Of a stretch of DNA of 64,000 nt, positions 54,235 through 64,000 are shown piece by piece (position 1 is the first letter of the stretch; each line of letters opens with the position of its first letter). Source of the stretch: Ficedula albicollis (taxonomy: Eukaryota; Chordata; Aves; Passeriformes; Muscicapidae); assembly GCF_000247815.1 (NCBI RefSeq), contig NC_021683.1:11356030-11420029 (forward strand), given 5' to 3'. Under the pieces are notes generated by a model. It saw nothing but the letters and a program-made list of their open reading frames with translations, searched no databases and was not told the origin of the DNA. Both the position numbers and the translations under genes were made by a program.

Positions 54235-57200
54235 CTGCAAGATAAAAACGGATGGCACCATAAACATCCACAGTCCTTCTCTAGGGCAGGAATGGGGTAA
54301 TGCAAGAATCCAGCTATACTGGAACAGTCCCATAGAGAAGGAAAGAGTTACAAAGTAGGTCATTTGTAAACATACCCTTACACCCAACTGTTTATTTCTA
54401 TTCCAATTTCTATTCCACATTCATTTGTGACCTGAGCTACTCTCTTCAAACCCAGAGAAGTGCAAAACTCAACTCTCTTTTTTTTCCCCCCTGTTTTTTA
54501 CATGGTTCACATGTACAACAAACATTAAAAATTCCAGTCATAAATGCACAAACTCTGACTTGTGATTAACACTGTGGGCTTCAAATTGTTTCAGTCTCAG
54601 AAGACTGAAAAAAACTTGCAGCAATAACATTGCTAGAATGCAGCCCAGTTTCTATGGAATGAAAGGGTGGCACACAAGGAATCTCAGCCTCTCATCCTTC
54701 AGCAGACAGCCCAGTTACCAGAGATGCTGCTTTTCTTTAAGAGTAATCCATAGTTCTGGTCTTCAGAATCACATATTTATCTTTGTTGTGGTAGTTATGT
54801 TTCACACTGAGTTCAAAGCTGCTTTAATCACTATTTGTACCACAAAGAAGATTTGTTTATCCCTGCTAAACTCTGAAGATGCAAACAAAGACAACCTACC
54901 AAGGTGAAAGAATAAAGAAAACTGCCCAAAGCTGTCACCTAACACTCCCTTTTCTGCAAGAGAAAACTGAACAGCTATAGAAATCTGAAATTGGTCCAGT
55001 TAACACTAACTAAAGGTTTGGTCAATACATTAAAGATTACAAAAAAAAAACAAACTTACATTTTCAGTGTATAAAAAGAATATTAAAGCAAATTTGTTAG
55101 TAAAATATAAAATATGACTAGCTGGCAGACACAGATCTTAAAATGCTTTTTAAAAAAGACCTTATTGCTAGCCAGTGACTTTTTAGCACAGAAGTTTGAT
55201 GACATCCTCTCTAAAAAAAAAAAAAATTTGGAGGAAATTTTGCTTCCTTTATAACATTAATGAGGTATGAAGGACTCAGTTATGTTTTGATTTAAAAAAA
55301 TCATATATGTAGTTTTGGGAAAGCTGAGCACATGATTATTCAGTTAAAATTTTAAGAACTTCTTTTTTTCCCTCTCCACTTCTTTTTGCATTTTTTGGCC
55401 TCTATCATGTGATGTCTGGCAAAGGGCTTCCATGAAATGAATCGTGAGGCCATTAATCAAATTAAAAAAAAACATTAAAATCAATGTTAAAGTATGACTC
55501 ATCATAAATCTATCTCAGTCAATCTGATTTTTATTCATATTGATTTCTTGCAAAAATCTATGCAATTTCACTCTAATTGTAGTCTGGCATATTGGCCAAA
55601 ATTTAAATGTATCTTGATCCTACACAAAATATATATAATTTGAAACAAGAGTCACTTTTTAGGTCTAAAACAAAGTATAGCAACAAGCTAATTCATTTTC
55701 TGCAGGATTAGCTGGTCTCATCAGAGGTCAGTGTACCTAATTGCAACAAGAGGCTGTTTAATGATGTGGACTGCTATCTCACACAGCTATCAAACTCTGC
55801 TCTGCATTCATCTCACAGCAGCTCTGTTTAGTTCTAACCTGAATTAACAAACTTGGGTGGGAGAGACAAACAGTGTTTCACCCTCCAAGGTGGCCACCAA
55901 GCTGCTTGGCAAGTGTCTGCTCTGAAATACAACCTCTGAGCAGATAACTGATGATTCTGAGAAGGAAAATTATCTTGGTGAGGCGAGGGTGACATGATTT
56001 CTCTTCTGTAGTAACTTTTTTCTGTAGCAGGAACTCACTCCTCTTGGCTTGTCTCCTTCCATGCACAGAAGATGTACCCTCTGAGTAAAAAAACCTCAAC
56101 ACTAAATACTGGAGAGAAGCAAAAAGCTCATTTCTAGCCCTATTGGAAGGGAAGTTAGAGAACATTCATCTTCTGTGACAAAACTCTCAGCTTTACAGCT
56201 CTTGCTAGGGATTTTTTCAGAGAGTTTTAATTTGGGGACTCCCATACATGAGAACTAACTTTAGCTATCATTTGAAAGTATTTTATATGACAGAAGAGGA
56301 CACAGCTTAAACATATTTACATATAAAAATATATAGGCTGAGTGTCTGAGGAATAATTTTCATCTTCTAATTGATTTTCACTTATGACTTATATCATTCA
56401 AGTAAGCTGAGAATCAGGCCTCATACCTCTAATCTCAACATATTTTTATGTTTTCCTTTAAGCAATGATTAAAGGCCAATTTTAGGTTATTGTCAATACT
56501 GGTAGTAAAAGGCCAACAGTAGCATTTGGCATTTTGTGAAGCAATGCTCCTCAGTCAATTATTTAAAAGTACTGGTTATTAAATGCCACACATGTAGGTG
56601 ATCTGTATTTTCTCTCTGCCATACTAGTCAGCCACCAACCATGCCGTCAAGCTCACTGTAATGTGCTAAAACATATTAATCTTCCTTTGGCTGCCTACAT
56701 CTCTCCCTTTCTCATTAGTGACCTCGGTGTCTAACACCACATCCCTTCAACTCAGCTAGACCAGGCTTTCTACCTCCCCATGCATTCTCCAAGCTCAATT
56801 GATCTACTGCTGCCACAAAAACAGATTTGCTGTAGGCAAAGTGATTGTACCTCACAAGTAACAGGGCAACCAATTCAGTCTCCTTTTAATCATGGAAATC
56901 AGGATCTGATTATCACAGTTGAGCAAATACCCTGATGTGAACAAATCCCTACCTTTCAAACTTAAGTACTTACTTTGAAATCTGCCATATTTTCAACACA
57001 ATCCCATGACACCAAGAAGACTTCCTCCCCTCTAGTGTTTTACTACACTGAGAACATCTGAATTCTAGTTTGGTGGTGGCAAATACAGAAGCCTTGAAAG
57101 TACCTAACACCAACATGAACTATTAGAAGATTTTGTATTAGTTAGAGCATGAAAAATTTTCTTTTCAATGTGAAGACAGGCTGGTGAAGATCTTTTCTGC

Positions 57201-60140
57201 AGATTTATTTTTGTATATAGGAACATTTACATGATCTGTCCAGCAGTATTTAGTTCCTTTAAAAATAATTAGTTGCCAGTGGTTTTCCCCAGGTGCCCTG
57301 TAGCTCTGTTTGGGATGTACTCAGCAGCTGTATATGTTTAGGAAAGCCAATTGGGAGGAAAGTACTAGTAGGAGCAAGAGGTTCCCATTCAGAGAATTGT
57401 ACAAGATCATTTCTTTTGGGATAAACTATTCCTGACCAAACAACAATCTGATTGTGACTGTGTGTGAGCTGTCAGACTATTGTACTCCACAGCTGCCAGG
57501 TAACTACATCTGTTCACCCTCCTACACCCCTGCCACTGAAGTGTTTGTTCAGACTGCAAGGCCATAAGCTATGCAGACAAACTGCATGTGAACACCCTTA
57601 ATTAAGGTTATCTTTACTTACAAAAGTACAGCTACAAAGTACACACTGGGAGTGAAGTGACTCACACATCTAACACACAGCACATACCTTGCAATTACTC
57701 AGATATTCCTTTGAAGGCTGTTTAGTGAGGGAGACCATGACAACAAAGCTAGGTTTAAAGAAATATTAAACTTCCACCTGGCTGCCCACTAGAGATGCTA
57801 AAATCCTCCTCAGGTTAACATCTGACTTTTTCAACAGGAATACCTCTGTCAAGACATCCAAGACAGGGCCCTGACAAATGAACTCTGGGAAATCTAACAT
57901 CAAATGAGGACACTCCCCAGATACTCTTTTAGAGGTTTCTCTGCCCACCACAAAACTGGAAAAAACCAAAGTCTCCACCTATGCTTCAGATCCTCAGTTC
58001 AAACACACTTTATCAGCACAGCAAGTCAATTTTCCTGCCCAGGAGTACAAAAGTGAAGGCACAGAATCATTCTTCATTCTTTCAGAGCCGCTCTTAGGCT
58101 TTTTCTCTCGAGCAGACACAGATAATTCATCCAGGCTTCATTTGGCAGAGCAGTTAATTTCAGCACAGACTGTGAATCTGCTAAGCTAGTGTATTTTAGC
58201 TTGGTACTGTGATGGTTCTGTTCTGGTTAATGTTCTCTGATGATTGCTTTGGAGGTAGCAGCAAGGGGGTAAAAAGAATGAACCCATAGCATTTAAGGAA
58301 GGTGAAGAACCAAAAAGAATGGCAGCATCTAGTTACAAGAGTTAAAACTGATGAACTTCAGTTATGACAATATTTACAAACAAAATACAACAATATCATC
58401 ACCTCTAGATACTATCTCATTTCAAGCTCATGATCTCTGGTTCAGAGGAAGAAAATAAAATTGCAAGGAGCTTTACTAATAGCAAAGAAAGCTGTATATC
58501 AGAAATACACAGGCAAAATTGGGAAACTGGGTGGCAGTTCCCCATTAATCCTAGGGGGATTTGGATTTTAGTGGTATTTTGATTTTGCATTAAAAATTGC
58601 TAACAAATGAAAGGCTCATTTTCACGAGGAAGCAGTTTGATTCTTTAAAGAAACAAAACAGTCTTTTGTTCTTCCACCTGCCTGATAAAGTTTGAACCTA
58701 AATCCTGCATTAGTGCCTGAAAAGACAAAGATTTATCATACAGGAAGGTAGGAAGCTTTTATATGCAAGAAAAGTTGCATTATCTTCACAGGTCTTTATA
58801 TTTACAACTCAGTGATGTTTGAAAAACAAATAGGCATTTACCACAGAGATAAGCCTCTGGAAATTTTGTCTACTTGTGCAGCAATAAATGACATTTAAGT
58901 AGCACTCCAACAGCGAGGATTTGACCTTGGGATAAAAAAATTAAGGAAAAAAAATGAGAGAATAGTAAAATCCTTTTTGGAATTTTTGGATGGGTAGTCT
59001 CTTTTCAAATCAAATATAGATCACATAGATCCAGTGTGTCTACTAAGTGCACAATATGTACAAGTTAAACTAGGACTGCTGTTACAGTATATCCCATATG
59101 TGTAACAGGAAACATCCCTGTATGTCACATTGCAAAATTATTCAGGTGACTGCAAACACCAGGGGCTACTCTCTCACCTGATGTAAACAGCACATGGCTT
59201 TGATATTAAAGGACCCATGCAAATTTACACCAGCTGTGCCTGTGGCCCTTGCTGTGCAAACCACATTTGCGTGTAGTTTTATGGACTGAGCCTGATTAAT
59301 GTTTTGTAAACCCCTGCATGCATCAGACTTCTTTAAATTGCCCTAGGAGCTGTTTTGGTAAAAGTCAAGGGCGCAAATCTTTTGCCAACACTATGCTCCA
59401 TTTTACCAACTGTAAGCACAATACAGATAAAAATGTGCTCTACAAAGTTTTAGTAGCACTACACAATATTATATTCCTCAGCAGACAGCAGTTTAAACAC
59501 TTTACACAAATTCTAATTTGAGTGCAAATGACCTATGTACAGCTTCTAATTTATCTTAACAGAAATACAGCACAGCCAAGCAAGAAAGCACTGGCATCTT
59601 CAGTGAAATCCTGTCAAAGTGCATTAATACACTTGCATCTTTTGTAGCACTAAACGACCTGCTTAAATATGTTCCTCACAATTATTATTTCCATGGTATT
59701 TTCTTCAGAACACACTTTAGAGCCCACACTCCAATTATGCCACCCATGGCATTATGCAAAAACCTGTTCAACAAAAACCAGGGAGGAATAACTGAAAAAA
59801 TGTACCTGCTTCTTTCCCTCTAGTCCTCTAATCCCTGCTCTCTCTTTCTGTTAGAGAAGTGCTAGAGTAGTCTGTTTGACCACCATACTGTCAGTTCTGG
59901 TCTAACATTTTGTGAAACTTCTCTTACTTTACCAGCAGAGGGATCTTAAGAAAGAAAAATGAAAACTTCCACGATAATCCCAATTACTGTACCCAGGTAA
60001 AAAAGTCATAAAATCCACATTGCAAACTCATACAAAACAATGTTTTGTAAGCAGCTGAACACACTTAATTGCCATTAACTCTATGAGGAGACTGAACTGC
60101 TCAGACCTGGCTTAAATATTTTCAGTGCAGATCATCTCAC
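54235..60140. other. Intron between exons 4 and 3
   Basis: This is AT-rich intronic sequence. A donor-like site at 56966-56971 with 17 in-frame codons upstream was considered as an extra exon but lacks a credible acceptor. Nothing else could be supported. Confidence 0.45.
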
Positions 60141-60284
60141 CTCATTATGTATTTCTTCTACTTGCTTCACCACTGTAGCTTCCAGTGATTTCAAAGACAA
60201 AGCCATTGAATCAGAGTCAGTCTGTAAATTCTGGAGTGCCAGTTCACACCGTCCAATTATGTATTCCAGTGTTCCTCTTGAAGA
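60141..60284 (-). CDS. Exon 3 (heptad-like helical segment)
   Basis: The exon is exactly 144 nt (48 codons) in phase 0 at both ends. The acceptor follows a T-rich tract ending in CTTATAG, and the donor is GAG/GTGAGA (plus-strand tctcac, 60135-60140). The peptide runs from [17 protein letters not shown] through [18 protein letters not shown] to VEEIHNE. Leucine, isoleucine and valine recur at roughly three- and four-residue spacing, as expected of a coiled coil or amphipathic helix, with acidic and basic residues between. Exact phase agreement with exon 2 and exon 4 supports it. No known family was recognised. Confidence 0.7.
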
Positions 60285-60606
60285 CTATAAGATAGAATAA
60301 AAACACATATATAACCACTTCAGAAAATTTGTATTTCTCAACTATATTTCATCAGCAATCCACGAGGTGTGGTGCAGCACATTCTCAGCTTACATCTGAT
60401 AAGTCTACCTGGGAGTTAAAGCCAACTACCAATACAGAACCAAGTGTACCTCAACCAAAAGTAAACAACAGCAGTTGGTAATGAAAAGAGTTTGAGTCAT
60501 AAGCATAACATGAAGCACAATTCTGAAGACACCATGGTGCTGCAAATATGGCAGCAGGGTATTGGTTTTACAAGGGACCAAACACTGAAAGGTTTTTGAT
60601 ACTTAC
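60285..60606. other. Short intron between exons 3 and 2
   Basis: This is a 322-bp intron with GT/AG ends on the minus strand and a T-rich 3' end. It contains nothing else. Confidence 0.6.
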
Positions 60607-60686
60607 ATCTGCCACCCTGTGAGTTGAGCTGAACCGAGGTGATAAACCAGCCAGAACACAGTGCTGATGTGTCATATTGAGATCAT
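60607..60686 (-). CDS. Exon 2
   Basis: This 80-nt exon reads two bases plus 26 codons, starting [10 protein letters not shown] and ending STHRVAD. The acceptor has a clear T-rich tract ending in CCCTAG, and the donor is a consensus GTAAGT (plus-strand acttac, 60601-60606). The leading AT combines with the last G of exon 1 to make an aspartate codon, and the exon ends in phase 0, matching exon 3. The only intron separating it from exon 3 is about 320 bp, the shortest in the gene. The peptide has no recognisable motif. Confidence 0.65.
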
Positions 60687-61756
60687 CTAGGGACAGATTA
60701 AAAAAACTTAAGTACAGGGAAAAATTATACTTAATAAAAGTTAATCTGGTTGAATGCTCAGAGAATTCAGTCACATAGCTCCCAATGCTTTGCAGAGCAC
60801 AATAACTATTCACTATCTTTGAGTCAGAAACATTTCTACTTATATGAGTTTTCTCCTATATATTTCAGAAGTGGTATTTTCTCACCTCTTATAGGGAAAG
60901 TTCAACTAAACAAATTAATTCCTCCAAAGCTGAGAAGACTATTGAGTCTACACTACTGAGGAGACTAAACAGATTACTTGGATGCTACAATCTCTTTCCC
61001 CAAAATCACTAAAAAATACTGAAAGTTCTCAACAGAAGAACTTCTTACGAAAAAAAACTATTTCCTATAGACCCATATGAGGGTAAATTGTACAGACCTC
61101 AGTCTTGCAAGGGCCACAGAACATTATCATCTCTGGACATTGCAATATTTAAACACCACAATCACTTTCAAGAAGAGTTGTGTCAGAAAACAAACCTAAA
61201 CACTTCCACTACCCCTGTCAGTGCCCATTCTTTGTGGTTGTATGTAGCAAACAGAATTAACTTACTACATTTTGATTTGCACCTTTATTCAAATCCTTGG
61301 CAAATCTTTCATTGTAGAGCTCCACCTTGGAATGTCTCTAATCCTTTATGAATATCAGAAAGAAGCCTGTAATTTTAATTTTAGAGTTTACAATTAATCT
61401 AAAACTCTAATTGTACAAAAATAGTTGAAGCTTCATTGATTGCATGCCTCAAAGCATATTAAAAATACATTTTATGTATTAAAAGATTGTGGCAAAGATT
61501 TGCTTTTTCTCCGAAATATATATTATCTGGAAAGAAAAATCACTCTCTGATAAATTGGCTGTTGTCCATCTGGCATTAAAAGCTTTTATTCAGATACAGA
61601 ACACTACACCCAGAATACTATTTTGGTTTTTAAAGCCAAACCAAAGCTGTTTCATTCTTTGGTCACCCATGTTGGAAGTGCCATAGTGCTCTTGTGGGGT
61701 TCAGTAAAAAAACAACTCTTAAGGAGTCAGCCTGTTTTACATGACTAAGCACTGAC
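60687..61756. other. Intron between exons 2 and 1
   Basis: This is an intron of 1070 bp on the minus strand, with GTCAGT at its start and CCCTAG at its end. No further elements were seen. Confidence 0.55.
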
Positions 61757-62003
61757 CTGTGAGGTCTGTAAAACCAAAACAGGGACTCTTCAGTATAGAA
61801 TGCAGGCTGTTATTCTCTGTGGGATCCCCCCAATCAGTAAACTTCTCAATGGTATTCCTGTTACAGACAGCAGATACATTTTGGAATCTGGATGTTGCAT
61901 ATTCAATTTTTAATTGTGGAGGAGAGTTCACATTGTAGGTCTGTCTCTCCCTGCACTGTACTGATATCTGGGGTTTTTTGCCTCTTGTTTTCTCAAAATA
62001 CAT
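61757..62003 (-). CDS. Exon 1 (possible first coding exon)
   Basis: The frame reads 82 codons plus one base. It starts at an ATG at 62003-62001, with a purine at position -3 and an in-frame TAG about 16 codons upstream. The peptide opens MYFEKTRGKK and is polar, with NVNSPPQLKIEY and TDWGDPTENNSLHS inside and SPCFGFTDLT at its end. The donor CACAG/GTCAGT (plus-strand actgac, 61751-61756) is strong, and the one-base overhang joins exon 2 to give a GAT codon. The sequence upstream of the ATG is purine-rich on this strand and offers no pyrimidine tract, so a first exon with 5' UTR fits better than an internal exon. An alternative acceptor, CCCCAG at 61968-61973, would give an exon ending at 61967, also in frame. 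The right boundary is therefore uncertain, while the reading frame and donor are well supported. Confidence 0.55.
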
Positions 62004-64000
62004 CTCTCCAGCACAGAACCTCAGCACAGTCCTCTTCTCTCCTTCAAACTACTGCCAGTTCCTCCCTTTTCTCTCTAATCCTGGCCTCAGAACCTACCCC
62101 TGCTCTGTCCACCCTGGGCTTTCTTCTGACAGCTGAATTACCTGGGCTCCACCAGCAGCACAGAAAGCCCTGTGCTTACACAGCCTTTGTCACAAGAACT
62201 GACTGATGGATATGTCTGTGTACAAACACTGAAATAACATACACACACGTAATTCTCATTCTACTACTGAACTAATTATCAGTCAGCTGAGCAGCTAAAG
62301 CACTTGGAGAGGAACAATGACGCTACACCCACATCACTGCACACTATTGCAACATAACAAATAAAAGGTAGAAAGATAAGAAATTCTTAGCCAATCCTTA
62401 AAGGAGTGGGGGCTAAAGGCCCTGAACTTATTACTTGGAGGTAAAGTATTTCCCAGGAAAGCAAAGACTACAACAAAAAATGGCTCCCAGAATTACCAAG
62501 AGGGCTTTATATAGTCTTTTCTATCTTCTCTAAAATGTTCCTCCTGAACTTTTTAGACAGTTGTCTTTTATCGATTTCAAGAGGCAAATAAAAGGTACAG
62601 TAGAGTTTAAAGCACTGGCAAAATCTTTGATATTCTACCACCACAAATACCTACAAACAAAAGTGAAATTGACTGTTGCAATTAATTTTGTTAACTACCA
62701 TTAACAAACAAGAAAACCATGCACAAATAAAACAGAATGAATTAAAAGTCTAAAAGCTAAAAAAAATAATGAATTTAAAAGAAATATGTCAGAGTTATCA
62801 AACTTCATTATCAAAGTTTGGTAATGACAAATACATTTCTGGAGTTCTAAGTCTTAATGGTAGGGAATATACCATTTGAATTAAATGTGGACTTGAAAAA
62901 AGGAGGGGTGAAAAGCCCCAACACATTCAAGATGCTAGGGAGCAAAGAGGGTTCAAGTCAGTTTGTGAAAATAGAAGCAGATTAAATATCTAGAAATAGT
63001 TTAATGAGTCACTATATACATGTGGAAGTGTTTCCATTAAATACTTATCTTTAACCACAAGCCAACCTCTGCAATGTGTGCAATCTACTTCTGGTTGGTT
63101 ATGAAAATAATTTTTTCAATGCTTCTCAAACTATAATTTGCTGGGGGTAGGGAGTGGTATAAGATTCAAAGTTCATCCTCATGCTGTTTTAAAACCCTAA
63201 CCTTCAAGCACAAGCTTGATCTATGGGAAACAGCTGCAGAAAAGTAAATCTGCCTTTGAAAGACTCCAGAATGTATTTTTGTTGAGTATGTTTTGAAGTC
63301 ATGGTAGGAAAATTAGTGAAAATTGTAAATCTGCTTGCAAATCTGGTCATGTCTAACTCAAAGATTAGGGGAAAAATTCCAATTTAATAGTAGGACCATG
63401 ACAAGCCTAGTTAAGCATGCTCTAGGACAGAGCAGATGGGGCCCTCTGCTCACCTCCACGCGTTTTGGATTTATTGCATGCACCCAACACGTTTCATATT
63501 AGACACCCCTTGACTGTGTACTTGAGACAGCAGGGTTCAGTGTGCACTTCCTCTGCAGACCAATATATTATTCTAAATTGAGCTAAAGTGTTTCCGTTTC
63601 ATGAGTGATATAAAGTTTAGATTTGAATTTTTAGGCAGCAGACTTGCTGCCATTCACCAGACTTTTTTTCTTCATATTAAGAAAAGCCTAAAAAAATATT
63701 TTAAAAAATATGTCTTACAGAAAATAATTCTGAGGTTTTGTTGGTTTTGCTTAAAAAATACATTTATATTATTGTAATAGCTTAAAAAAAATGGATGTGA
63801 TCACCTTATATTTAGTATTAACATACACCCAAATTATAGCTCATGATTTTGTCTGAAGGGGGGCTGCTGAGAAGGAAGATGTAAATTTAAATTAGAAGAC
63901 ATTTTACTAAATTTCTCCCCAGAATAACAAAAAACATTTATAAAGCAAATGTAGAGAGGAACAGAAACATTATTATTAAACATCTACTAGAAATGCTAAA
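62004..64000. other. Upstream region of the predicted gene
   Basis: If exon 1 is the first coding exon, its 5' UTR and promoter lie here. The first 100 bases are purine-rich on the minus strand. I see no clear TATA box, CpG island or coding exon. A GAG/GTGAGC donor at 63448-63453 could end a non-coding 5' exon, but no start for it is apparent. Confidence 0.35.

Noticed and set aside
56972..57022. Candidate exon encoding EVFLVSWDCVENMADFK between exons 3 and 4
   Set aside because: The donor GTAAGT is strong and phase 0 would fit, but the acceptor lies in purine-rich sequence with no pyrimidine tract.
57766..57978. Coding-like 70-codon minus frame
   Set aside because: The plausible acceptor puts it in a phase that hits a stop when joined to exon 3; no other support.
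63454..63530. Possible 5' non-coding exon ending in GAG/GTGAGC
   Set aside because: The donor is good, but there is no identifiable start or acceptor and no open frame running into exon 1.

Overview
The window looks like a piece of a bird nuclear genome. It is AT-rich, has no dense coding and has many short chance ORFs. It holds a 5'-truncated CR1 LINE 3' end (47205-47493) and a solo LTR whose R region resembles avian alpharetroviruses (42020-42290). I see no bacterial-type genes, no tRNA or rRNA, and no CRISPR array.

The main biological content is what I read as one long multi-exon gene on the minus strand, recovered by eye from splice signals and reading-frame continuity. Nine exons, running right to left from 62003 to 10076, join into one open frame of 1179 nt (393 codons). 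Exon 1 may carry the start codon, and the frame is still open at the left end, so the 3' part lies outside the window. Introns run from about 0.3 kb to 20 kb. The predicted protein has a polar N-terminal part, a heptad-like helical part, a tryptophan-rich part and basic or amphipathic helical parts. I do not recognise the family, so no gene symbol is given.

Layout (+ coordinates): 1-10075 intron or unassigned; 10076-10199 exon 9; 18851-18975 exon 8; 23390-23455 exon 7; 23696-25491 an 898-bp tandem duplication; 27118-27189 exon 6; 33428-33628 exon 5; 33629-54114 a large intron holding the LTR, an adapter/poly-C artefact, the CR1, an 865-bp tandem duplication and a CpG-dense patch; 54115-54234 exon 4; 60141-60284 exon 3; 60607-60686 exon 2; 61757-62003 exon 1; 62004-64000 upstream.

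Three places look like assembly faults, not biology: an exact 17-base Illumina adapter followed by 642 C (45427-46085), and two near-perfect or perfect tandem duplications (898 bp and 865 bp) associated with poly-A tracts. These fit a short-read draft assembly with gap-filling and failed contig merging. All lie in introns of the predicted gene, so its frame is not affected. I found no convincing new biological system; the most useful leads are the unidentified gene and the assembly defects.
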